Part shown: one piece after another, positions 16,561 to 25,483 of the stretch | Layout: every line of letters begins with the position of its first letter | How positions within the stretch are numbered: the stretch's first letter is position 1 | The notes under the pieces: generated by a model | Database searches by the model: none | Seen by the model: only the letters and a program-made list of their open reading frames with translations | What the model was told of the DNA's origin: nothing | Program-made: the position numbers and the translations under genes | NCBI GenBank assembly: GCA_963752345.1 | Contig: CAVVYA010000001.1 | Location: 1-43,752, forward strand | Direction: 5' to 3' | DNA length: 43,752 nt | Origin: CAVVYA01 sp963752345 | Lineage (GTDB): Bacteria > Pseudomonadota > Alphaproteobacteria > SMXQ01

Positions 16561-18144
16561 TCAGACCGTGATCGTTTTCGGCTTGCGCCATTTGAGATAG
16601 GCGGCCATCAGCGCGCGCGTCAGGGTGACGGCCGTGAACATCGAGCAGATCAAGCCGATCGACAGCGTGACGGCGAACCCTTTCACCGGACCGGAGCCGA
16701 ACAGATAGAGGAAGAGCGCCGCGCACAGCGTCGTCAGGTTGGAATCCAGGATGGTGATGAAGGCCTTTTGCGATCCCACGTCGGCCGCCAGCAGCGGCGA
16801 CCGGCCCGCACGGATTTCCTCCCGCATGCGCTCGTAGATCAGCACATTGGCGTCGATCGCCATGGCGAGGCCGAGCACCATGCCGGCGATGCCCGGCAGG
16901 GTCAGGGTCGCATGGATGATCGACATGATGGCGACGATCAGCAGGAGGTTGGCGGCGAGCGCGACATTGGCGATGACGCCGAACGCTCTGTAGCGCACGA
17001 TCATCAGGACGGCGATGAGCAGGTAACCGATGATACAGGCCATTTTGCCGGCCTCGATCGAATCGGCGCCGAGATCGGGCCCGACCGTGCGCTGCTCGAG
17101 GACGTGGAGCGGCGCCGGCAAGGCGCCGGCGCGCAGGAGCAGTGCCAGGTCCTTGGCCGATTCGGTGGTGAAGCTGCCGGAAATGATGCCGGAACCGCCG
17201 AGGATCGGCTCGCGGATGACGGGCGCGCTGATCACCTTGTTGTCGAGCACGATGGCGAACGGCTTACCGACGTTGTCGCGGGTCGCGTCGGCGAAGCGCC
17301 GGGCGCCGACCGTGTCGAAACGGAAGCTGACGACCGGCTGGCCGTTCTGGAACGTTGCCTGCGAGTCGGTGAGATTGTCACCGCCGACCAGAATGCGGCG
17401 CTGCACCAGATATTCGACCGGTCGGTTGGTCATCGGATCGCGTTCGGCGTCCGCGGGCAGCAGTTCCGTGCCGGGCGGCACCCGGCCGGTCTGGCGCGCG
17501 ATCTCCGGACTGGTCGTCAGATCGACCATACGGAAACTCAGCTTGGCGGTCTTGCCGATCAATTCGATGAGTCGTTGCGGGTTGTCCAGACCGGGAACCT
17601 GGACGAGGATGCGGTCTTCGCCCTGCTGCTGGATCGAGGGCTCGGTGGTGCCGAATTCGTCGACGCGCCGGCGCACGATCTCGATCGATTGGCCGATGAC
17701 CTGGTTGCGCAGTTCACGCAAGCGCGCCTCGTCATAGCGGATCGTGACCTGTCCGCCCTGACCCTGCTCCACGGCGAGCCCGGTCTCGATGTCGCGCAAC
17801 AATTCGCGCACCTTCGGCAGGTCAGCCGGATTGCTCAGCGTGAGCTGCACTGCATTGTTGGATGCGGCGAGGTTGGTGTGGTTGATGCGCTCCTTGCGCA
17901 GCGCCGCGCGCAGATTCTGCTCGAGCGCCTGCATGCGCTCTTGCGTGACGGCGCTCATGTCGACCTCGAGCAGAAGATGCGAACCGCCCCGCAGATCGAG
18001 CCCCAGGTTCATGCGGGCGCTGGGCGACCAGCTGGGGAGTTGCGCGGCTTGCTGAGGACTGAGCAGGTTTGGGAAGGCGTACAGCGCCCCGGCCAGCATG
18101 ACGACGATGATCAGGATGATCTTCCAACGGGGGAAGTGCAGCAT
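16561..18144 (-). CDS. secD: Protein translocase subunit SecD
   Basis: SecD, 527 residues. An N-terminal helix (IILIIVVMLAGALYAF) is followed by the motif MNLGLDLRGGSHLLLEVD, a large periplasmic region with QLIELIGKTAKLSFRMVD-type elements, the motif DLALLLRAGALPAPL, and five C-terminal helices with AMAIDANVLIYERMREE and SNLTTLCAALFLYLFGSGPVKGFAVTL in short segments. The acidic and polar residues in these helices belong to the proton-conducting path shared with SecF. ATG 18144 lies about 75 bases after yajC. No disruption. Confidence 0.97.
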   Translation of the reverse strand: MLHFPRWKIILIIVVMLAGALYAFPNLLSPQQAAQLPSWSPSARMNLGLDLRGGSHLLLEVDMSAVTQERMQALEQNLRAALRKERINHTNLAASNNAVQLTLSNPADLPKVRELLRDIETGLAVEQGQGGQVTIRYDEARLRELRNQVIGQSIEIVRRRVDEFGTTEPSIQQQGEDRILVQVPGLDNPQRLIELIGKTAKLSFRMVDLTTSPEIARQTGRVPPGTELLPADAERDPMTNRPVEYLVQRRILVGGDNLTDSQATFQNGQPVVSFRFDTVGARRFADATRDNVGKPFAIVLDNKVISAPVIREPILGGSGIISGSFTTESAKDLALLLRAGALPAPLHVLEQRTVGPDLGADSIEAGKMACIIGYLLIAVLMIVRYRAFGVIANVALAANLLLIVAIMSIIHATLTLPGIAGMVLGLAMAIDANVLIYERMREEIRAGRSPLLAADVGSQKAFITILDSNLTTLCAALFLYLFGSGPVKGFAVTLSIGLICSMFTAVTLTRALMAAYLKWRKPKTITV

Positions 18145-18219
18145 GGCTGGGTCTTTGTCCGCGATCCGTGGCTTGGGCCGTGAAGACAGGCGCCGCCCCG
18201 TCGGGGCAGCGCCGTCGGG

Positions 18220-18585
18220 CTATGACTTCTTGGTTCCGGTCGCCTCGTCCTCGTCCGCATCGGCGGGCTCGGTTTTGGCGAGGACGCTCGCGATCCCGCT
18301 GCGCAGGGCGCGGACTTTGATGCCGTCGGCGATCTCGAGAATGAGTTCGTCGTTGTTGACGACCTTGTTCACGGTGCCGATGATGCCGCCATTGGTGACG
18401 ACGCGGTCGCCGCGGCGGATCGCCGCGAGCATTTCCTTATGTTGTTTCATCCGCTTCTGCTGCGGGCGGATCAACAGGAAGTAAAACACGACGAAGATCA
18501 GCACCAGCGGCGCGAAGGACATGATCTGGCTGTCCAGGCCCGGGGCAGCCCCGGCGGCTTGTGCGTAAGCCGATGAAATCAACAT
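18220..18585 (-). CDS. yajC: Preprotein translocase subunit YajC
   Basis: YajC, 121 residues, a single-span accessory subunit of the SecDF complex. The hydrophobic segment (PLVLIFVVFYFLLIRPQQK) is followed by the family pattern MKQHKEMLAAIRRGDRVVT and NGGIIGTVNKV. The C-terminus is acidic (EPADADEDEATG). An AGGAG site lies seven bases before ATG 18585; a TTG immediately upstream is less likely. First gene of the yajC–secD–secF–Mth938 cluster, divergent from the DUF815 ATPase. Confidence 0.95.
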   Translation of the reverse strand: MLISSAYAQAAGAAPGLDSQIMSFAPLVLIFVVFYFLLIRPQQKRMKQHKEMLAAIRRGDRVVTNGGIIGTVNKVVNNDELILEIADGIKVRALRSGIASVLAKTEPADADEDEATGTKKS

Positions 18586-18672
18586 CAAATTCTCCTAGTA
18601 TCTGCGCAGAAGCCCCTTTTGGGCAGGCGGACTATAGCCGCCCGGCCCTTGTTTGCAAATGCAAAGCTGGTC

Positions 18673-19558
18673 ATGGACAAACCTCTGAAATCCGCCCCGA
18701 ATCCCGACTCTCGAGACCCTGTTGGCGCGCATTGCCGAGGCGCTCGATCGCTTGGCGCCGCGCCCCCCTGCCCAGCCCGCCCTCGATAGCGCGGACGCGT
18801 TCGTGTGGTCGGCGGAGGATCGCCGGCTGCAACCCGTTGCCGACATAAATCGGGTCGAAATCGGCCTATTGCAAGGGATCGATCGCCAGCGCGATATCCT
18901 GCTCGACAACACGCGCCGCTTCGCCCGCGGGTTGCCGGCCAACAACGCGCTGCTGTGGGGCGCGCGCGGCATGGGCAAGAGCTCGCTGATCAAGGCCGTG
19001 CATGGCGCGGTTGCCACAGAGATGAAAAACGGCGCCCGGCCGGCGCTGATCGAAATCCATCGCGAGGATATCGCCGGGCTGCCGCAGCTCCTGGCGACCC
19101 TGCGCGCGAGCGAGCGGCGCTTCCTGTTGTTCTGCGACGATCTGTCGTTCGACCAGGACGACACCAGCTACAAGGCGCTTAAGGCGCTGCTCGAGGGCGG
19201 CATCGAAGGCCGCCCGGCGAACGTCATCTTCTATGTCACGTCGAACCGCCGCCATCTGATGCCGCGCCAGATGATCGAGAACGAACGCTCGACGGCGATC
19301 AATCCGGCCGAGGCGGTCGATGAAAAAGTCTCGCTGTCGGACCGCTTCGGATTGTGGCTCGGCTTCCATGCCTGCGACCAGGACACGTTCTTCGCCATGA
19401 TCGACGGCTATGCCGACCACCATGGCCTGAAGATCGACCGCGAGCAGCTGCACGCCGAAGCCATCGAATGGTCGATGACGCGCGGCGCGCGCTCGGGCCG
19501 CGTCGCCTGGCAATTCATCCAGGATCTCGCCGGCCGCCTCGGCCAGACGCTGAACTGA
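18673..19558 (+). CDS. DUF815 P-loop ATPase, probable frame break near the start
   Basis: AAA-type ATP-binding protein of about 295 residues. The Walker A motif is GARGMGKSSL and the Walker B-like strand FLLFCDDLSF; sensor elements include VIFYVTSNRRHLMP. The C-terminus (EWSMTRGARSGRVAWQFIQDL) is typical for DUF815. The open frame begins at TTG 18722, but an ATG at 18673 starts a plausible N-terminus (MDKPLKSAPNPDS) one frame away; a one-base insertion near 18710 would join it to ETLLARIAEALDRL. If so, 18673 is the true start. Function unknown beyond ATP binding. It diverges from yajC and converges on the LysM/LytM gene. Confidence 0.85.
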
Positions 19559-19581
19559 TGTCGGGACCAGCGCCGCGATGA

Positions 19582-20709
19582 TCAGCGGCTGCTGACGCCC
19601 TGTCCCGACAGGTAGCGCGTCGGATCGACGGTGCGGGTACCCTGGCGCAGCTCGAAGTGCAACTGCGGCTCGCTGACACTGCCGCTCGCGCCGACCCGCG
19701 CGATGATCTGGCCGCGCTTGACCCGGTCGCCGCGGCCGGCCAGCAATTCGCTGTTATGCGCATAGGCGGTCATCCAGCCATTGTCGTGGCGCACCAGCAG
19801 CAGGTTGCCATAGCCGCGCAATTCGTTGCCGGCATAAGCGACGGTGCCCTCCTGGGAGGCGCGCACCGGCGTGCCGATCGGCGCCGCGATATTGATGCCG
19901 TCGTTGACCAGGCCGCCCGGCTTGGCGCCGAAGCCGGACACCACCTGGCCCTGCACCGGCCAGATGAAAGCGCCGGGCGGCGCCGTGATCGGCGCCTCGG
20001 CCGGCGCGCTCGGCGGCGGCAGCGAAGCGAACGTGTCGGGCGGCCCTTCGTAAGTCAGCGCCTCGGCCGACGCCGGCGGCTGGCCCGGGACGGGTTGTGC
20101 TTGCGAGCTGTGGCCGGGGTCCGGCCGGGATGTCGCGCCGCCGGGCGTTGCCGTGCCGGATGGCGGCGCGGCGGCGACCGCCGTGCTTGGCGGCTGCGTG
20201 GTCACCGGCAGGAGCAGCGGCTGTCCGACATAGATCAAATAGGGCTGCTCGATGCCGTTGGTGCGCACCAGGTCCTGGGTGCTGATGCCGTAGGCTCGCG
20301 CGATGGTGGCCACGGTCTCGCCCGGTGCGACGCGGTGGTAGGGCTGGCGCGGCAGGACGAGAGGCCGGCCGACGGTCAGGTGGTAGGGCGGCGTCAGGTT
20401 GTTGGCATTGATGATGGCGCGGATCGGCACGCTGTTCTGGCGCGAGATGCCATAGAGCGTGTCGCCCGGCTGCACGATGACCGTGCCCGGCGTGGTGACG
20501 AGCGGTGCGCGCGCTGCGCCGACGACGGAGTTCGGCGGCCGTTCGGCGGCCGGGCGCGCCACGGGAATGGCGGTGCCGCGGCCAAAAAACAGGGCGCCCC
20601 GGTCGTCGATCGGTGCCGGGCCGCCCTGACGCACGCAGCCGGTCAACGTCACCGCGGCGAGCAGGCTCGCCGCCAGTCCCAACCACCTCAGACGGGAAAA
20701 TGAAACCAT
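19582..20709 (-). CDS. LysM and degenerate LytM (M23) lipoprotein, NlpD/EnvC-like
   Basis: Lipoprotein of 375 residues. The signal sequence ends in the lipobox LTGC. Two LysM modules follow (VQPGDTLYGISRQNSVP; VAPGETVATIARAYGIS), which bind peptidoglycan, then a Pro/Ala-rich linker and an M23/LytM domain (FIWPVQGQVVSGFGAK onwards). The zinc ligands look lost: NDGINIAAPIGT has Asn where a catalytic His is expected, and QLHFELR has Gln at the first His of HxH. This is the state seen in NlpD-type proteins, which activate amidases at division rather than cut the wall themselves. It lies 133 bases after pcm, an order also seen in enterobacterial pcm–nlpD. Confidence 0.88.
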   Translation of the reverse strand: MVSFSRLRWLGLAASLLAAVTLTGCVRQGGPAPIDDRGALFFGRGTAIPVARPAAERPPNSVVGAARAPLVTTPGTVIVQPGDTLYGISRQNSVPIRAIINANNLTPPYHLTVGRPLVLPRQPYHRVAPGETVATIARAYGISTQDLVRTNGIEQPYLIYVGQPLLLPVTTQPPSTAVAAAPPSGTATPGGATSRPDPGHSSQAQPVPGQPPASAEALTYEGPPDTFASLPPPSAPAEAPITAPPGAFIWPVQGQVVSGFGAKPGGLVNDGINIAAPIGTPVRASQEGTVAYAGNELRGYGNLLLVRHDNGWMTAYAHNSELLAGRGDRVKRGQIIARVGASGSVSEPQLHFELRQGTRTVDPTRYLSGQGVSSR

Positions 20710-20842
20710 CCCCTGCAACAGGGTCCTCTCACCAACCGCCCGCGACTCGACGAAACCCCTCCGGCACATCATGACGGGCGACTGTAAGGCAAGGACACGC
20801 CGCGCCGCAACCGGACATGACGGCGGCGGATGAGCGGCCTGT

Positions 20843-21502
20843 CTAGCTGTCGCCGTTCTTTTCGCTGACCAGCGGCACGAACCGCACCGGCCAGAGCTGT
20901 TCGCTCTGATAGTCGGCTTCGCTGGTGCGGCGCACCCGCACGACATATTGCTCCGAGGTGCGGTCGCCGACGGGAATGACCATGGTGCCGCCGACCGCGA
21001 GCTGCGCCATCAGCGTCTCGGGAACCTTGCGCGCCGCGGCGGTGACGATGATGCGATCGAACGGCGCCTGCTCGGGCCAGCCGCGCGACCCATCGGCGAC
21101 GATCGCGGTGACATTGGTGAGGCCGAGCTTGCGGAATCGTTCCTCGGTCGGCTTGAGAAAAGTCTTGTGCCGCTCGATGGTGTAAACGCGGCGGCATAGC
21201 CATGACAGGACCGCCGTCTGATAGCCCGAGCCGGTGCCGACCTCGAGCACCTTCATGCGGTCGGTGACCTCGAGCGCCTGGGTCATCAGCCCGACGATGA
21301 GCGGCTGGCTGATGGTCTGGCCCTCGCCGATCGGCAGCGCGATGTTCTCGTAAGCCTGATCGAGGAACTGCTCGGGCACGAACAGCTCGCGCGGCACACG
21401 CTCGATGGCACCCAGCACGGCAGCGTCGGTGACGCCGAGCCGGCGCAATTCCATGATCAGACGCAGGATGCGCGGCTCGCCGGATGCCGCGGACTTCTTC
21501 AT
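20843..21502 (-). CDS. pcm: Protein-L-isoaspartate O-methyltransferase
   Basis: Pcm, 219 residues, repairs isoaspartyl residues in aged proteins using S-adenosylmethionine. Visible are the pre-motif region AYENIALPIGEGQTISQP, SAM motif I VLEVGTGSGYQTAVLS, and motifs around APFDRIIVTAAARKVPE and GGTMVIPVGD. Length is typical. It starts 13 bases after surE, the usual partner in stationary-phase repair clusters, and is probably co-transcribed with it. Confidence 0.96.
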   Translation of the reverse strand: MKKSAASGEPRILRLIMELRRLGVTDAAVLGAIERVPRELFVPEQFLDQAYENIALPIGEGQTISQPLIVGLMTQALEVTDRMKVLEVGTGSGYQTAVLSWLCRRVYTIERHKTFLKPTEERFRKLGLTNVTAIVADGSRGWPEQAPFDRIIVTAAARKVPETLMAQLAVGGTMVIPVGDRTSEQYVVRVRRTSEADYQSEQLWPVRFVPLVSEKNGDS

Positions 21503-21515
21503 GGCGAAAGCGTCC

Positions 21516-22400
21516 TCATGGGAAGAGCTTTCTCAGATCCCGCCTCATGTTCTGGTGGGTGAGGTCGAGGTCGAGCGGGGTGACTGAAATCTGGCCCCGC
21601 ATGATCGCGGAGATGTCGCTGTCCTTGTGGAGCTCCTGCTCCTTGCGCGGCGCGCCGATCCAGTAATACGGCCGGCCGAACGGGTCGACGCCCTCGGTGA
21701 TGTGCTCCTTGATGCGGCGGCGGCCCTGGCAGGTCACCGCGATTCCCGTGATGGCGTCGGCCGGGCGGTCCGGGAAATTGATGTTGACCACGGTGTCGCG
21801 GCGCCAGGGGGCCGCCATCAGCTTGCGGATCAATTCGGGCCCGTAATGCAATGCGCCGGAAAAGTCGAGCGGCGCGCCCATCGGGAAGTTCTGGCTGAAG
21901 GCGATGGCCGGAATGCCGAGCGCCGCGCCCATCGACGCGGCCGCCACGGTGCCGGAATGCTGAATATCCTCGGCGAGATTGCCGCCGCCGTTGACGCCCG
22001 AGAGCACCAGATCGGGCGGCTCATCCTTGAGGACCTGCAGCACGCCGAGCAGCACGCAGTCGGTCGGCGTGCCGCTGACGGCATAGCGGCGCTGGCCGAG
22101 CTTGCGGATGCGCACCGGCGTGCGCACGGTCAGCGAATGACTGGCGCCGCTCTGCTCGATCTCCGGCGCGACGATCCACACGTCATCGGAAATCTGTTTG
22201 GCAATGCGCTCCAGCACTTCGATGCCCGGCGCGAACACGCCATCGTCGTTGGCGATCAGGATGCGCGTTTTCTTGGCGCTCGCCGCCGTGGTGGCGATCT
22301 TGGTCCCGCTTTGGCTCGTGGCGCGCGGCTTGCGTTGCGCGCGCCGTTTTGCCGCGCTCCTGGCGGCGCTTTTGGTTTTACTCTTGGGTGGACGCGCCAT
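21516..22400 (-). CDS. surE: 5'/3'-nucleotidase SurE with a basic N-terminal extension
   Basis: SurE, 294 residues, a metal-dependent nucleoside monophosphatase. The catalytic site is complete: NDDG early in the fold, the Ser/Asn region SGASHSLT and SGVNGGGN. The C-terminal dimer arm is present (DLTHQNMRRDL). Unusually, about 45 residues rich in Lys, Arg, Ala and Ser (ARPPKSKTKSAARSAAKRRA) precede the normal start of the fold (TRILIANDDG). No ATG, GTG or TTG close to the fold offers a shorter start, so the extension is probably translated. It lies 14 bases after serS and 13 bases before pcm. Confidence 0.94.
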   Translation of the reverse strand: MARPPKSKTKSAARSAAKRRAQRKPRATSQSGTKIATTAASAKKTRILIANDDGVFAPGIEVLERIAKQISDDVWIVAPEIEQSGASHSLTVRTPVRIRKLGQRRYAVSGTPTDCVLLGVLQVLKDEPPDLVLSGVNGGGNLAEDIQHSGTVAAASMGAALGIPAIAFSQNFPMGAPLDFSGALHYGPELIRKLMAAPWRRDTVVNINFPDRPADAITGIAVTCQGRRRIKEHITEGVDPFGRPYYWIGAPRKEQELHKDSDISAIMRGQISVTPLDLDLTHQNMRRDLRKLFP

Positions 22401-22414
22401 GCGGGGTCTTTCGT

Positions 22415-23692
22415 TCAGGACGGACGGGTGATGACGGAGAGTCCACCCATATAAGGACGCAGCACTTCGGGCACGACCACGCTGCCGTCGGCCTGCTGAT
22501 AATTCTCGAGCACCGCGATCAGCGTGCGGCCGACCGCGAGGCCCGAGCCGTTCAGGGTGTGCAGGAAACGGGTGCCCTTGTCGCCTTTGGCTTTGAAGCG
22601 CGCATTCATGCGGCGCGCCTGGAAGTCGCCGCAGTTCGAGCAGCTCGAAATCTCGCGGTAGCGGTCCTGGCCGGGCAGCCAGACCTCGAGGTCGTAGGTC
22701 TTGCGCGCCGCGAAGCCCATGTCGCCGGTGCACAGCGTCATGACACGATAGGGCAGCCCCAGGCGCTGCAGCACCATCTCGGCGCAGCCGGTCATGCGCT
22801 CGTGCTCCGCGTCGGATTGTTCCGGCGTCGTGATCGAGACCAGTTCCACCTTCTGGAACTGGTGCTGGCGGATCATGCCATGGGTGTCCTTGCCGGCCGC
22901 TCCCGCTTCCGCGCGGAAGCTGTGCGTGAGCGCCGTGAAACGCAGCGGCAGATTGGTGTCCTCCAGAATCTCCTCGCGCACCAGATTGGTCAGCGGAACT
23001 TCGGCGGTCGGGATGAGCCAGTAACCCGTCGTGCTGACGAAAAGATCCTCGGCGAATTTCGGCAATTGTCCGGTGCCGAACAGCGCGTGATCGCGTACCA
23101 GCACCGGCGGGCTCACTTCACGATAGCCATGCTCGCCGGTCTGCAAGTCGAGCATGAAGGCGCCGAGCGCGCGTTCGAGCCGCGCCAAGGCACCGCTCAG
23201 AACGACAAAGCGTGCCCCCGACATTTTGGCCGCACGCTCGAAATCCATCATGCCGAGGGCTGCGCCGAGCGCGACGTGGTCCTTCGGGGTAAACGCGAAA
23301 TTCTTCGGGGCGCTCCACCGCCGAGTCTCGACATTGGCGGTTTCGTCCTTGCCGGGCGGCACGTCGGCGGCCGGCAGGTTGGGAATCTCGGCCAGCCGCT
23401 TGTTAAGCTGCGATTCGATTTCGGCGGCCTGGGCCTCCGCGGCGGCCTGATCGTCCTTGCTGCGCGCCACCACGGCCATGATGTCGGCGGCGTCCTCGCC
23501 CTTGGCCTTGCGCTGGCCGATCTCGCGCGACAGGGTATTGCGTTCCGCTTGAAGGCCCTGGGCGATGGTCAGGGCGCGGCGGCGCTCCGCGTCGAGCGCG
23601 ATCAGTTGCTCGGCGACCGGCGGATGGCCGCGCCGCGCGAGCGCCGCGTCGAAGGCGCTGGGATTGTCTCGGATGGCTTTGATGTCGTGCAT
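22415..23692 (-). CDS. serS: Serine–tRNA ligase
   Basis: SerRS, 425 residues, class II synthetase. The N-terminal coiled-coil arm (about 30–105) that grips the long variable arm of tRNA-Ser is visible, followed by TAEVPLTNLVREEIL, motif 2 (FRAEAGAAGKDTHGMIRQHQF in part) and motif 3 (NGSGLAVGRTLIAVLENYQ). ATG 23692 gives the standard N-terminus MHDIKAIRDNP. An intact gene in the tatC–serS–surE–pcm run. Confidence 0.97.
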   Translation of the reverse strand: MHDIKAIRDNPSAFDAALARRGHPPVAEQLIALDAERRRALTIAQGLQAERNTLSREIGQRKAKGEDAADIMAVVARSKDDQAAAEAQAAEIESQLNKRLAEIPNLPAADVPPGKDETANVETRRWSAPKNFAFTPKDHVALGAALGMMDFERAAKMSGARFVVLSGALARLERALGAFMLDLQTGEHGYREVSPPVLVRDHALFGTGQLPKFAEDLFVSTTGYWLIPTAEVPLTNLVREEILEDTNLPLRFTALTHSFRAEAGAAGKDTHGMIRQHQFQKVELVSITTPEQSDAEHERMTGCAEMVLQRLGLPYRVMTLCTGDMGFAARKTYDLEVWLPGQDRYREISSCSNCGDFQARRMNARFKAKGDKGTRFLHTLNGSGLAVGRTLIAVLENYQQADGSVVVPEVLRPYMGGLSVITRPS

Positions 23693-23748
23693 GGTCTTAG
23701 ATGTCCCGGCCGCCGACATGGCGCGTATCGGCGGTGGGTCTTATACGG

Positions 23749-24624
23749 TCAAGGCCCCGCCCCGTCCACAGTGCCGTGGCGGATGACAGAAAGGAACCCA
23801 ATCAGGAGACGTCGGTCGGCTGCACGGGTACTGCCGGTTCCTGTCATTTCGGCCTCCTCGGCAGCCTGCTTGGCGGCGCGGCGGCGCTCGATCAGCTTGA
23901 TCGACAGGATCGATATTTCATAGAGCACATACATCGGGACCGCCAAGGAGATCTGGCTGAACACGTCGGGCGGCGTCAGCACGGCGGCGATCGACAGCAG
24001 GATGACGATGGCGTATTTGCGCTTCGCCGCGAGCGACTTCGAGCTGACGATGCCGACGCGCCCGAGCAGGGTCAGCAGGATAGGAAGCTGGAAGCACAGG
24101 CCGAAGGCGAAAATCAGCGTCATGACGAGCGACAGATATTCGCCGACCCGCGCCTCGAGCTAAATCGGCAGGCTGCCGTCAATGCCCGGCGTCTCGAAGC
24201 TCAGGAAGAACCTCCAGGCCATCGGCATGATGAAGTAATAGACGAGCGCCGCGCCGATCAGGAATAGAACCGGCGTCGCCATCAGGAACGGCAGGAACGC
24301 CTTTTTCTCGTGCTTATAAAGTCCGGGCGCCACGAACATCCAGATCTGCGCCGCGATCACCGGAAACGCCAGGCACAGGCCGCCCCACAGGCCGATCTTC
24401 ACATAGGTGAAAAAGGTCTCGGTCAGGCTGGTGAAGATCATGCGCCGGCCTTCGCCGAGCGCGTCGGCCAGCGGCTGCACCAGGAAGGCGAAGATGTGCT
24501 CGGCGAAGTAGTAGCAAATCAGGAAGGCGACCAGGAGCGCGGCTATGGCATAGATCAGCCGGTTGCGCAGCTCGATCAGATGATCGAGCAGCGGCATCTT
24601 GTTCTCTTCGGGATTGTCGCTCAC
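23749..24624 (-). pseudogene. tatC: Twin-arginine translocase subunit TatC with in-frame amber codon
   Basis: TatC, 291 codons, the receptor subunit of the Tat pathway that exports folded proteins. The N-terminal half has the signature MPLLDHLIELRNRL and FTSLTETFFTYVKIGLWGG; the C-terminal half has EYLSLVMTLIFAFGLCFQLP and AVLTPPDVFSQISLAVP. Between them, at 24160–24162, the frame reads LPI–TAG–LEARVGEYL. Relatives have Gln there, so a single C-to-T change in CAG explains the stop; the frame itself is not shifted. The start is GTG 24624, overlapping the tatB stop by three bases. Nonsense mutation or sequence error cannot be separated here, but loss of TatC would disable Tat export. Confidence 0.9.
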
Positions 24625-25094
24625 GACGCGCCCTCGCCCGGTCCGCGCGGCGTGCCGACGGTCGGCGTCGCCAGGGTGGGAGCCGCGGTCGACGCCACGG
24701 GCTGCTCCAGCGCGGGGACAGCGGGCATATCCGCATTCTCGGCCATTGGCGTCGGTGTTGGCAGCGCGGGTGGCGGCAGCGACGGCTCGAGCGGCGCGCC
24801 GATGTTGCGGAGATCGGAAACCTGGCTCTTCAGGGTGCCGTCCGGATCGAGCGCCTTTTCGATCCGCTGCGCCGGATTGATGTGGCGCAACGCCTCGGCT
24901 TCCTTGCGCACCTCGTCGAGGCCGGACTGGCGCGACATCTCTTCGAGTTGATCCATGAACACGCGCGACATGCCACGGGCGCGCGCCACCCATGTTCCCA
25001 GCTCACGCATGACCTTGGGCAATTCCTTGGGGCCGATGACGATGACCGCGACAACGGCGATCAGCGCCATTTCCGTCCAGCCGATATCAAACAT
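24621..25094 (-). CDS. tatB: Sec-independent protein translocase subunit TatB
   Basis: TatB, 157 residues: one N-terminal membrane helix (MALIAVVAVIVIGPKELP) with the Glu typical of TatB (WTEMALIAV), an amphipathic helix (RELGTWVARARGMSR) and a long Pro/Ala-rich tail. TatB pairs with TatC to receive twin-arginine signals. Its stop overlaps the tatC start codon, implying coupling. It lies about 60 bases after the second tatA copy. Confidence 0.95.
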   Translation of the reverse strand: MFDIGWTEMALIAVVAVIVIGPKELPKVMRELGTWVARARGMSRVFMDQLEEMSRQSGLDEVRKEAEALRHINPAQRIEKALDPDGTLKSQVSDLRNIGAPLEPSLPPPALPTPTPMAENADMPAVPALEQPVASTAAPTLATPTVGTPRGPGEGAS

Positions 25095-25153
25095 GACGCT
25101 TCATCGCTCGCGATCCAAAAAGCTCCGCCTCTACTCAACTCCGTGGCGGCCGT

Positions 25154-25390
25154 TCAGCTTTTCGTCGCCGAATCCTTGTCGGTCTTGGTTTCGCCGGGAA
25201 TCGGCCGCTGCTGCGTGACGGGCGGCGGCTCGACCGTGGTCGGCGGCGTCTCGCCCGGATCGCTGATGCCGGCCTTGAAGTTCTTGATGCCCTTGGCGAT
25301 GTCGCCCATGACCCGGGGCAGCTTGCCGGCGCCGAAAATGATCAGCACGACGAGAAGAACAAGAATGACGTGCCAGATGCTGAGACCCAT
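25154..25390 (-). CDS. tatA: TatA-family translocase subunit, second copy
   Basis: 78-residue TatA/E protein. The membrane helix MGLSIWHVILVLLVVLIIFG is followed by GAGKLPRVMGDIAKGIKNFKAG, then a Pro/Thr-rich tail. The FG hinge and amphipathic helix of pore-forming TatA are complete. It is about three quarters identical over the first 45 residues to the copy 93 bases upstream, whereas the tails differ. ATG 25390 matches the paralogue's start. Confidence 0.95.
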   Translation of the reverse strand: MGLSIWHVILVLLVVLIIFGAGKLPRVMGDIAKGIKNFKAGISDPGETPPTTVEPPPVTQQRPIPGETKTDKDSATKS

Positions 25391-25483
25391 GGCGCGAGGC
25401 TCCACCGCAGTCGGAAAGACGGGATAATGGCAGGTTCCGGCCGGTGCCGCAACCGAGCGGCTATCAGCAACCTACTGCTTCGC

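Noticed and set aside
15520..18183. An 887-codon open frame opposite secF and secD
   Set aside because: Same effect: it mirrors two unmistakable Sec genes, and its composition (Arg, Asp, His, Gln) is that of an antisense shadow.
24160..24162. Recoding of TAG as a sense codon in this organism
   Set aside because: Other genes here end with TAG at the expected place (for example trmFO and fbpC), and only one internal TAG was found.
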